Assembly: GCA_946480015.1 (NCBI GenBank)
Contig: CAMLIL010000165.1
Coordinates: 1-5,918, forward strand
Reading direction: 5' to 3'
Source: an uncultured Oxalobacteraceae bacterium
GTDB lineage: Bacteria; Pseudomonadota; Gammaproteobacteria; Burkholderiales; Burkholderiaceae
Length of the DNA stretch: 5,918 bases
Shown here: positions 1 to 5,611 of the stretch, piece after piece
How the letters are laid out: every line of letters begins with the position of its first letter
How positions within the stretch are numbered: position 1 is the stretch's first letter
The notes under the pieces: model-generated
What the model was told of the DNA's origin: nothing
Seen by the model: the letters and a program-made list of their open reading frames with translations, nothing else
Database searches by the model: none
Translations under genes and position numbers: made by a program

Positions 1-554
1 GGCAGGTTGAGGTTGCAGTCGATGATCATGCGCCCGCGCTGGGCCGGGTCGTTCAGATCGCCCCATGCCTGGATGATGCCGGCGTTGGGCAGGTAGCGCT
101 GGATCAGCAGGTCGGCCGCGGCCAGGGCGGCATCGGCCGCGACCTGCTCGCCGGTGAGCTTGTAGCCGGCCACGCACGACAGGCTGTACAGAAAGCCCAG
201 GTCGTGGTGGTTGACGTTGATGCGCTCGCGCTGGCGCTTGTCGAAGCTGAGCACGTTGGCGTGCGCCGCGTCGCGGTAGCGCGCTTCTCCGCTCACTTCA
301 TAGGCCAGCCACAGCATGCCGGTCCAGAAGCCGTTGGTCCATTCGGTATTGTCCATGGTCCCGTACACGCCATTGGTGCTCGACGGGGTAGGGAACTGCT
401 GGCCGAAATGGCGCAGATTGCGCTCGACCGAAGCGAGCGCCTGGGCGATGGCGCGGTCGATCACAGCGCGGCTGGGCTTGGTCTGCCACGACAGCGGCAG
501 CCGTTCGCGCACGAGCGCTTCCGGCACGGCCCGGGCTTGGAGGGGATGCATCAT
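1..554 (-). CDS. GH88 unsaturated glucuronyl hydrolase, 3' part missing (partial)
   Basis: Partial gene; the first 184 codons are present and the rest lies beyond the left edge. The translation matches glycoside hydrolase family 88, enzymes that remove the 4,5-unsaturated uronic acid left at the non-reducing end of oligosaccharides by polysaccharide lyases. Visible motifs are NTEWTNGFWTGMLWLAYE at residues 69-86, NHHDLGF at 115-121 and RMIIDCNLNL at 175-184. Asp118 and Asp179 fit the two catalytic aspartates known in this family (Asp88 and Asp149 in the Bacillus sp. GL1 enzyme), with the same spacing of 61 residues. There is no signal peptide, so the enzyme should be cytoplasmic. Two ATG codons are adjacent (554 and 551). 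An AAAGGA at 558-563 is 3 bases from the first and 6 from the second, so residue 2 may be the true start. The gene lies 12 bases after the symporter gene, indicating one operon. The regions that decide sulfated versus unsulfated substrate are outside the window. GH105 is the main alternative, but the motifs favour GH88. Confidence 0.9.
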   Translation of the reverse strand, partial: MMHPLQARAVPEALVRERLPLSWQTKPSRAVIDRAIAQALASVERNLRHFGQQFPTPSSTNGVYGTMDNTEWTNGFWTGMLWLAYEVSGEARYRDAAHANVLSFDKRQRERINVNHHDLGFLYSLSCVAGYKLTGEQVAADAALAAADLLIQRYLPNAGIIQAWGDLNDPAQRGRMIIDCNLNL

Positions 555-557
555 AGG

Positions 558-563
558 TCCTTT
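558..563 (-). promoter_or_regulatory. Ribosome binding site of the GH88 gene
   Basis: AAAGGA on the minus strand lies within the 12-base gap between the symporter stop codon and the hydrolase start. Spacing is 3 bases to the ATG at 554 and 6 bases to the ATG at 551, which favours the second ATG. The tight gap suggests translational coupling. Confidence 0.6.
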
Positions 564-566
564 CAA

Positions 567-1820
567 TCAGATGGTGGCAGCTTCGCCGGCCGGCGCGAGC
601 GCGTCGTCGCCGCTGCGCCGGTGTTCCGGCGGCGTGGGCGACAGCGCCCACACCGACAGCAGCAGGAATACGGCGCCGATGGCCGCGAGCATCAGGTAAG
701 AATTGGCAAAGCCGAATTCGTCGTATGCCTTGCCGGCCAGCGGCGACAGGATGGCCAGGCCGAGCGAATGGCCGAAGCTCACGCCGACCATGTAGACGGT
801 GGAGGCCAGGCGGTTGTCGAAGTGGCAGGCGATGTAGCGGAACACCGACACCACCAGGATCGGCAGTTCGACCGAGTGCAGCAGCTTCATCGCCGAGATG
901 CTGAGCGGGCCGACGGCCAGGCCCGAGCCGGCGATGCGGAACAGCATGATCGAGCCGGCCAGCAGCAGCCCGCGCTTGGCGCCGATGCGCTTGACCAGCA
1001 GGGGCGAGAGGAACAGCCCGCCCGCTTCCAGGAAAATCTGCAGCGAGTTCAGGTAGCCGAACATGGCCGTGCCGGTGGCCTTGTCCGGGAACATCGACGC
1101 GAAATAATTGGGGAACTGCTGGTCGAACACCAGATAGATATTCGTCACGCTCAATACAAACACCATGAAGCGCCAGAACTCCCAGTTCGCCAGCAGGCTC
1201 GCGGCGTCGCTCAGGCCAACGCTGCTGGTGCGGGTGTGCTCGACATGGTGGGCGGGCGTGCGCCAGAACAGCAGCAGGCAGATCAGCACGAGACCGGCGC
1301 CCGAAGCGAGGAAGAAATTGATTTGCGGGTCGACGTTATACAGCCGTCCGGTCAGCATGGCGGCCGAGGCAAAGCCGAGCGAGCCGAACATGCGCACCCG
1401 GCTGTATTCGAAGCCGTAGGCGCGGCCGATGCGGTCCACATACGATTCGATGGCGTAGCTGCCGGCGATGAAGGTAATGCCCAGATAGATGCCGCCGGCG
1501 ATCGCGCCCAGCAGGATATCGCTCTTTAACAGAGGGCCGTACACGAAGACCAGGAACAGCCCGGAAGCCGTGCACATGGCCGCGACGGTCCACAGGATGT
1601 GCTTGCGCATGCCGACCTTGTCCGACAGGAAACCGTAGATCGGCTGCGAGCACATGGCGGCGATGAAGTTGGCGGAAAAAACGATGCCAGTCTCCACGCC
1701 GGATAACTGCAGGGTGGAGCGCAGCCACAGCGCGAGCAGGGACATGCTCATCGCCTGCGCGAAGAAGTACACGTAGACGAAGGCGGAGAGGAAGCGGTAA
1801 TGGGCTTGCTTGCTGGTCAT
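567..1820 (-). CDS. MFS oligosaccharide:H+ symporter (LacY/CscB/RafB type)
   Basis: Complete 417-residue inner-membrane transporter of the major facilitator superfamily, oligosaccharide:H+ symporter family, expected to have 12 helices; the length equals that of LacY and CscB. Family signatures are GFLSDKVGMRK at 63-73 (loop 2-3), FEYSRVRMFGSLGF at 137-150 and VFDQQF at 231-236. Aligned by eye to LacY, sugar-binding Glu126 and Arg144 are Glu125 and Arg143. The proton-coupling residues Arg302, Lys319, His322 and Glu325 are Arg295, Lys312, His315 and Glu318. Tyr236 and Asp240 are Tyr229 and Asp233. Differences from LacY are Trp151 to Phe150, Asp237 to Leu230, Lys358 to His351 and Glu269 to Ile262, with a Glu at 265 one helical turn later. 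The stretch GYLNSLQIFLEA (255-266) is closer to sucrose and raffinose permeases than to LacY. With the GH88 gene 12 bases downstream, the likely substrate is an unsaturated uronate-containing di- or oligosaccharide. The substrate is inferred from context only. The start has AAGGA 5 bases upstream. Confidence 0.92.
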   Translation of the reverse strand: MTSKQAHYRFLSAFVYVYFFAQAMSMSLLALWLRSTLQLSGVETGIVFSANFIAAMCSQPIYGFLSDKVGMRKHILWTVAAMCTASGLFLVFVYGPLLKSDILLGAIAGGIYLGITFIAGSYAIESYVDRIGRAYGFEYSRVRMFGSLGFASAAMLTGRLYNVDPQINFFLASGAGLVLICLLLFWRTPAHHVEHTRTSSVGLSDAASLLANWEFWRFMVFVLSVTNIYLVFDQQFPNYFASMFPDKATGTAMFGYLNSLQIFLEAGGLFLSPLLVKRIGAKRGLLLAGSIMLFRIAGSGLAVGPLSISAMKLLHSVELPILVVSVFRYIACHFDNRLASTVYMVGVSFGHSLGLAILSPLAGKAYDEFGFANSYLMLAAIGAVFLLLSVWALSPTPPEHRRSGDDALAPAGEAATI

Positions 1821-1825
1821 GCTGG

Positions 1826-1830
1826 TCCTT
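1826..1830 (-). promoter_or_regulatory. Ribosome binding site of the symporter gene
   Basis: AAGGA on the minus strand, 5 bases before the ATG at 1820, supports that start. A GC-rich inverted repeat at 1829-1847 overlaps its upstream end. Confidence 0.7.
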
Positions 1831-1847
1831 GGCGCGCGGCGCGCAAA
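1829..1847. repeat. GC-rich inverted repeat in the symporter leader
   Basis: Around the central base 1838, eight of nine base pairs are symmetrical (arms 1829-1837 and 1839-1847; mismatch 1831/1845). The core is an alternating GCGCGC run on each side. It lies directly upstream of the symporter start and touches its ribosome binding site. It could be a protein site or an RNA structure, or it could simply reflect the GC-rich alternation; there is no further evidence for a role. Confidence 0.4.
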
Positions 1848-2010
1848 CGATTGGTTGAGCGTTGTATATATGCCTCACGGATCCAGGCTGATTGACACTG
1901 TATCCCGTGCGCATGAGAATCGGTCGTGCCATCGCGTAAGACTGTTGGCGCCGTACGACGTCGGAACTGACTGGCGCCTACCCGCCGCTGTTGCTTTATT
2001 TACACAACGC

Positions 2011-2039
2011 TTGACAGATGAATCTGTTATCGATAACTT
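2011..2039 (+). promoter_or_regulatory. Candidate distal sigma70 promoter for the receptor gene (P1)
   Basis: A perfect -35 box TTGACA (2011-2016) is followed after 17 bases by TAACTT (2034-2039), which matches the -10 consensus at three of six positions. The operator at 2025-2038 fills the spacer and overlaps the -10, the arrangement expected for repression by blocking polymerase. If used, the receptor transcript would have a leader of roughly 290 bases. The weak -10 keeps confidence moderate. Confidence 0.5.
2025..2038. promoter_or_regulatory. LacI-family operator, copy A
   Basis: TGTTATCGATAACT contains a perfect 12-base palindrome GTTATCGATAAC (2026-2037) with the central CG step typical of LacI-family operators. 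It matches the shared core TGTTATCGATAACA at 13 of 14 positions. It lies between the -35 and -10 of promoter P1. Related copies occur at 2271-2284 and at 5561-5574, the last just upstream of the LacI-family gene, so that protein is the likely ligand. Confidence 0.75.
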
Positions 2040-2049
2040 ACAGGACCCG

Positions 2050-2064
2050 ATTGACGCTGTCAAT
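2050..2064. repeat. 15-base perfect inverted repeat downstream of P1
   Basis: ATTGAC-GCT-GTCAAT is a perfect palindrome with 6-base arms and a 3-base centre. It starts just after the expected start site of P1. A near copy of its left part, ATTGACACTGT, is at 1891-1901. It differs from the TGTTATCGATAACA operator, so it could serve a second regulator, or be chance. Confidence 0.45.
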
Positions 2065-2200
2065 AGGTCAGCCGGCAGGGCGGGGCGCAGCGGGTGGATC
2101 GACTCTGGAGGCAGCAGCATGCCAACAGGGATGGGACCGATCGACGCCCGGGGCACCGCGCCCGGCCGGTGAAGGAAAGAAGGCCAAGGCAAACGGCACT

Positions 2201-2232
2201 CAGCATTTTTACAACAAAAAATAAAAAGGCTG
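2201..2232. repeat. Imperfect inverted repeat upstream of P2
   Basis: Arms CAGCATTTTTA (2201-2211) and TAAAAAGGCTG (2222-2232) pair at 10 of 11 positions across a 10-base A-rich loop. In a P1 transcript this would be a weak stem-loop. As DNA it is an A/T-tract block immediately upstream of promoter P2 and overlaps its proposed -35. No role can be assigned. Confidence 0.35.
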
Positions 2233-2258
2233 GCGGGATGTCAAATTATTCGTATAAT
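2230..2258 (+). promoter_or_regulatory. Candidate proximal sigma70 promoter for the receptor gene (P2)
   Basis: A perfect -10 box TATAAT (2253-2258) lies 17 bases after a poor -35 (CTGGCG, 2230-2235, three of six matches). Transcription would start near 2265, about 70 bases before the receptor ATG and just before operator copy B. The weak -35 suggests dependence on an activator or on the A/T-rich upstream DNA. Confidence 0.55.
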
Positions 2259-2270
2259 TACTTCTAAGCA

Positions 2271-2284
2271 TGTTATCGATATCA
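2271..2284. promoter_or_regulatory. LacI-family operator, copy B
   Basis: TGTTATCGATATCA matches the shared core TGTTATCGATAACA at 13 of 14 positions and keeps the central TATCGATA. It lies a few bases after the predicted P2 start site, where a bound repressor would block early elongation. Its centre is 246 bases from that of copy A, so the two could also act together through a DNA loop. Confidence 0.7.
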
Positions 2285-2321
2285 CAGAACGTGCCAAGAA
2301 AACAATTATTATCAGATCAAC

Positions 2322-2327
2322 AGGAGG
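2322..2327 (+). promoter_or_regulatory. Strong ribosome binding site of the receptor gene
   Basis: A full AGGAGG Shine-Dalgarno sequence sits 7 bases before the ATG at 2335 and fixes this start. The strength suits a highly expressed outer-membrane protein. Confidence 0.85.
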
Positions 2328-2334
2328 AGCACAA

Positions 2335-5271
2335 ATGAACAAGCAGTTCACCAACAGCCTGCGCATGTCCGCGCTGGCCATTGCAGTCATGCAAGCGTAC
2401 ACGCCCAGCGCGTACGCCCAGGCAGCCGATTCCAACGTCGTGGTCGTGACCGGTATCCGCGCCAGCGCCCGCTCGTCGGTGGCGATCAAGCGCGATGCGA
2501 TGGAAGTGGTCGATTCCATCACCGCGGACGACATCGGCAAGCTGCCCGACCCGAACGTGGGTGAAACCCTGACCCGCATTCCCGGCGTGCAGGCCTACCG
2601 CTTCGGCGGCGAGGCCGCCGCGCCGTGGGGCGGCTTCGGCTCCGGCGTGACCATCCGCGGTCTGGGATACACCGCGTTTCAGACCAACGGGCGTTCGTAT
2701 TTCAGCGCCGGTGGCCGCGAATTCAACGTCGAGGCGGCAGTTCCAGGCATGGTCGCCGGCATCGACGTCTACAAGAACCCATCGGCGGAACACATCGAAG
2801 GCGGTATTGGCGGCCTGATCAATGTCCGCACCCGCAACCCGAGCGACTTCAAGGGTCTGACCGTGTCGGCTGGCGTGAACATGCGCGAAAACGACCTGGC
2901 CAAGAAGGCCGACCCAGAACTGTTCGGCCTGATCGCCAACAGGTTCGACCTCGGCGGCGGCAGCCGTATCGGCGTGATGGCAACTGCCACATATCAGAAG
3001 AGCACGGTCCGCAACGACAATAATCCGGCCAATCGCGGCCCCAACCTGAAGCGCGCGGTGCGCGCCGACAGCGCAGAATACGCCACCCTGGCCGCCGCGA
3101 ACACCACGAATGCGACGAACAGGCCGATGTCGGCCTATGTCGGCCGCAGCGATATCTCCTTCCTGGACAATGTGCCGACCACTGGCGCACAGACCCCGGA
3201 CATGACTGGCTTGACTGCCGACCAGCAAAAAAATGTGATGGTGGGTACCTGGGTGAACAGCAACGTGTTCCAGGAAACGATCATGCGCGAGCGCAAGGGC
3301 TTGAACCTGGCGGCCGACTACCGCGTGAGCAACACCTTGCGTTTCTACACCGAAGCGAACTACTTCTCGTTCCTGTACCATCAGAACTACCGCGGCCTCA
3401 ATTCGAACGATGGCGCCAACGTGCAGAACCTGAAGACGACGCCGTTCAACTACGACGAAAACCTGGCTAACCGCAACAGCAACGGCGGTACCAACGACCA
3501 GGTCCTCAACCAGCGCCTGCTGAGCGGCACCTTCCTCAATTCGACCATGACCAGCATCGGTGGCGATGAGCACACGCCTTGGGAAACCATGATTGGCGCG
3601 GTCGGCGTCGAGTGGACCCCGACCCCGGGCCTCTCGCTCAAGGCCGACGCCAACTACATCAAGTCGGACAAGAAGAGTGACAACCGTTCGATCCGGATGG
3701 ATTCGGCAGCTGGCCTGCAATGGTCGACCAACCGTGTGGCCGATGGCGCGCCGCATCCATTGACCTTCGACGGTCCAAGCCTGAGCGATCCGAAGAACTT
3801 CGTGTTCAAGGACTATGGCAATGGTCAAAACTACCACAATACCGATAATGGTTACGCGGCAGCGCTGTCCGGCACCTATGATTTGGACGGCATGTTCAGC
3901 AAGCTGCGCTTCGGCACCCGTGTCGCCTACCAGCACGATGAGTATCGCGACTATGGCTTCAGCAAATGGCTGACCACCGACGCCAAGGATGTCAACGCAG
4001 CCCGCTCGAACGCGCTGTCGGCCACCACGCTGACCGGCAACCTGCAAACGGCGCCGACCAACTTCATGAACGGCGACGCGGGCTATAGCGGCGGCTACCT
4101 GGCGTATGCCCCGGATGCTTTGCTGGGCGACCAGGTCCGGTCGGCTTTCCCGAATGCCGGCATTCTGACTCAAGATTCCTACCTCGAAAACCCGGGGCGG
4201 CGCACCGTCTTCGGGGAACACGACTCGGCCGCTTATCTCGTCGGCGACTTCAGCGCGCTGGATGAGCGCATCAAGGGTAGTGTCGGTGTGCGCCTGGTGC
4301 ACACCGCAACGACCGTGACGGCCCGCGCCACCGATGTCAGCACTGGCCAGCTCGTGGATGTGACGCGCACGTCCACGTACAACAACGTCTTGCCGACGTT
4401 TAACATGACCTATGAGGCCGCGCCCGATACGCTGGTTCGCTTGGGTTATGGCCGCGGAATGACCCGTCCCGGGATTGGCGACCTCAACCCTACGATTAAC
4501 GTCAACACCACCAACGGCACCGGCAGTATCGGAAATACGGCCCTGAAACCGCTGGTGGCGGACAGCTTCGACATCTCGTTCGAGCGTTACTTCAACAAAA
4601 CGAACTACGCGTCGCTTGCCTTGTTCGACAAGGAAATCAAGAACTTCCCGAACGGGATCATCTCCTGCGAGACGATCAGCACCGCGCCTGCTTATGCTGG
4701 CGCGTTTGAAAATGGTTGCACTGGCGGCCAGTATTCGGTGACCAAGAAAGTCAATTCCGAAAAGGGCTATGCACGCGGCTTCGAGATCGCCGGCCAGATG
4801 TTCTTCGACTCCAGCTATGGCATCCTGAACAATTTCGGCGTGTCCGGTTCGTATAGCTACGTCAAGACCTCCAACCCGGTCAATTTCGGTGACGCCGCCC
4901 GGCCGAGAATCGTCGAGACGATGCAACCGATGGTGTCCAAAAACAACTTCAGCGTGTCGGGCATGTACGAGGACAACAAGCTGTCGGCCCGCCTGGTCTA
5001 TACCTGGCGTTCGCCATCGGTGTTGTTTGGTGTGGACCCATACCCGATCTGGGCCCGCTACATCCAATCCTACGGCCTCCTGGACGGCTCGGTCAGCTAC
5101 GAGATCGCTCCAAACATGACCCTGCGGGTCAATGCGGCGAACATCCTCAACAAAGCGGCGTATCGCGGTGTCGGCGAGCCTGGCTCCACCCAGGTTCCGA
5201 TCGAGTTCCAGCACTTTGTCAATGGCCGCACTTTCAGCATTGGCCTGAGCTACAAGTTCGGCAACCTGTAA
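2335..5271 (+). CDS. TonB-dependent outer-membrane receptor, TonB-Xanth-Caul type
   Basis: Complete 978-residue receptor expected to carry an oligosaccharide across the outer membrane using TonB/ExbB/ExbD energy. Residues 1-28 form a signal peptide ending AYA, with cleavage before Gln29. A VVVVTGIRAS segment at 35-44 resembles the start of the mature protein in this family and may act as TonB box. The plug follows at about 45-170, with ADDIGKLPDPNVGETLTRIPGV (64-85, key residues Asp66, Leu70, Pro71, Ile82, Pro83), VTIRGLG (105-111) and the plug end near GGIGGLINVRTRNP (156-169). The rest is the beta barrel, rich in Asn, Thr, Tyr and Gly. Only two cysteines occur, Cys778 and Cys795, probably a disulfide in an extracellular loop. 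The chain ends YKFGNL, three residues beyond the usual terminal aromatic. Substrate is inferred from the neighbouring GH88 gene as an unsaturated uronate oligosaccharide. A siderophore role is unlikely, since no iron genes or Fur-like site were seen. Two operator copies upstream suggest control by the LacI-family protein. Confidence 0.93.
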   Translation: MNKQFTNSLRMSALAIAVMQAYTPSAYAQAADSNVVVVTGIRASARSSVAIKRDAMEVVDSITADDIGKLPDPNVGETLTRIPGVQAYRFGGEAAAPWGGFGSGVTIRGLGYTAFQTNGRSYFSAGGREFNVEAAVPGMVAGIDVYKNPSAEHIEGGIGGLINVRTRNPSDFKGLTVSAGVNMRENDLAKKADPELFGLIANRFDLGGGSRIGVMATATYQKSTVRNDNNPANRGPNLKRAVRADSAEYATLAAANTTNATNRPMSAYVGRSDISFLDNVPTTGAQTPDMTGLTADQQKNVMVGTWVNSNVFQETIMRERKGLNLAADYRVSNTLRFYTEANYFSFLYHQNYRGLNSNDGANVQNLKTTPFNYDENLANRNSNGGTNDQVLNQRLLSGTFLNSTMTSIGGDEHTPWETMIGAVGVEWTPTPGLSLKADANYIKSDKKSDNRSIRMDSAAGLQWSTNRVADGAPHPLTFDGPSLSDPKNFVFKDYGNGQNYHNTDNGYAAALSGTYDLDGMFSKLRFGTRVAYQHDEYRDYGFSKWLTTDAKDVNAARSNALSATTLTGNLQTAPTNFMNGDAGYSGGYLAYAPDALLGDQVRSAFPNAGILTQDSYLENPGRRTVFGEHDSAAYLVGDFSALDERIKGSVGVRLVHTATTVTARATDVSTGQLVDVTRTSTYNNVLPTFNMTYEAAPDTLVRLGYGRGMTRPGIGDLNPTINVNTTNGTGSIGNTALKPLVADSFDISFERYFNKTNYASLALFDKEIKNFPNGIISCETISTAPAYAGAFENGCTGGQYSVTKKVNSEKGYARGFEIAGQMFFDSSYGILNNFGVSGSYSYVKTSNPVNFGDAARPRIVETMQPMVSKNNFSVSGMYEDNKLSARLVYTWRSPSVLFGVDPYPIWARYIQSYGLLDGSVSYEIAPNMTLRVNAANILNKAAYRGVGEPGSTQVPIEFQHFVNGRTFSIGLSYKFGNL

Positions 5272-5285
5272 GCGTGTGAGGGGAA

Positions 5286-5304
5286 CGCGGCTGGCATGGC
5301 CGCG
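5286..5304 (+). other. Small hairpin after the receptor gene
   Basis: CGCGGC (5286-5291) and GCCGCG (5299-5304) form a 6-base-pair stem with a 7-base loop, 14 bases after the stop codon. No T-run follows, so this is not a terminator by itself. It may protect the 3' end of the transcript together with the stronger hairpin downstream. Confidence 0.4.
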
Positions 5305-5321
5305 ATCCTGCAGTACCGCCT

Positions 5322-5355
5322 GATCGGCACGGCAGCGCCGTGCCGATCGTTTTTT
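5322..5355 (+). terminator. Intrinsic terminator of the receptor gene
   Basis: A perfect 12-base-pair GC-rich stem (GATCGGCACGGC at 5322-5333 and its complement at 5337-5348) with a 3-base loop AGC is followed by G and six T (5350-5355). It lies 50 bases after the receptor stop and separates the receptor transcript from the LacI-family gene, which therefore needs its own promoter. Confidence 0.93.
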
Positions 5356-5550
5356 GAAAGCCCCGAATGACCCTATGCCGGCGGGCTCACCGAGACCACC
5401 GGTTTCCTCGGCCGCCCCGGCGCCTGGATGATTCCTCCCTGCAACGCCATCCCCTTGCTTGTGATATCTACGTCTTTCTGCGGCGCATGAGCCTCGGACT
5501 GGATGCGATTCCAACCCAATAGTTGGCCGCAGTGCACAAATCGGTTAGGA
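5356..5550. other. Intergenic stretch without recognisable gene
   Basis: No reading frame with a ribosome binding site and protein-like translation is seen between the terminator and the promoter of the LacI-family gene. Only a short inverted repeat, CCAAC (5511-5515) and GTTGG (5522-5526), is visible, and nothing supports a function for it. Confidence 0.55.
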
Positions 5551-5580
5551 TTAACTGTTTTTTGATCGATAACATATAAC
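5551..5580 (+). promoter_or_regulatory. Candidate sigma70 promoter of the LacI-family gene
   Basis: TTAACT (5551-5556, four of six -35 matches) and TATAAC (5575-5580, five of six -10 matches) are separated by 18 bases. The spacer ends with operator copy C. The predicted start is near 5587, about 25 bases before the ATG. The arrangement predicts negative autoregulation. Confidence 0.6.
5561..5574. promoter_or_regulatory. LacI-family operator, copy C
   Basis: TTTGATCGATAACA matches the shared core TGTTATCGATAACA at 12 of 14 positions. The right half-site is intact and the left half-site is degenerate. It lies between the -35 and -10 boxes of the regulator's own promoter, so weaker autoregulatory binding than at copies A and B is likely. 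Confidence 0.65.
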
Positions 5581-5611
5581 GGGCGCCGGGCCGTCTGGCA
5601 ACCAGGGACAC

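Larger units (their letters stand above)
1821..2334. other. Divergent intergenic regulatory region, no gene
   Basis: This 514-base stretch separates the minus-strand symporter operon from the plus-strand receptor gene. No reading frame in it has a convincing ribosome binding site plus protein-like translation. It holds two plus-strand promoter candidates (2011-2039 and 2230-2258), two operator copies (2025-2038 and 2271-2284), a separate 15-base palindrome (2050-2064) and an imperfect inverted repeat (2201-2232). AT content rises sharply from about 2200 to the receptor start. I could not place a minus-strand promoter for the symporter operon with confidence. TATATA/TATACA around 1863-1870 is a possible -10, but no good -35 accompanies it. 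Confidence 0.75.

Noticed and set aside
204..1529. A 441-codon open frame on the plus strand opposite the hydrolase and symporter
   Set aside because: Its composition (Gln/Arg/Ala/His-rich) is that of an antisense shadow, and the minus strand encodes two clear families here.
1863..1870. TATATA/TATACA as the minus-strand -10 of the symporter operon
   Set aside because: No acceptable -35 lies 16-18 bases upstream on that strand, so I could not support a promoter.
1892..1920. TTGACA (1892-1897), 17 bases, GAGAAT (1915-1920) as another plus-strand promoter
   Set aside because: The boxes are fair, but the site is more than 400 bases from the receptor start with no gene in between and no operator. 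The TTGACA may instead belong to the ATTGAC-type repeat.
1875..2192. A 105-codon minus-strand frame in the divergent intergenic region
   Set aside because: No ribosome binding site and no recognisable domain. It runs across the regulatory motifs and is best explained by chance.
2018..2224. Possible 68-codon small protein in the receptor leader
   Set aside because: It starts inside the P1 promoter spacer, so a P1 transcript would not include its start. It has no clear ribosome binding site and a non-protein-like composition.
2317..5514. A 1065-codon open frame on the minus strand across the whole receptor gene, longer than the receptor itself
   Set aside because: It is the antisense shadow of a GC-rich gene with strong codon bias. 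Its translation is Arg/Val/Ala/Gly/His-rich without family motifs, while the plus frame has a signal peptide, plug motifs, a strong ribosome binding site and a terminator.
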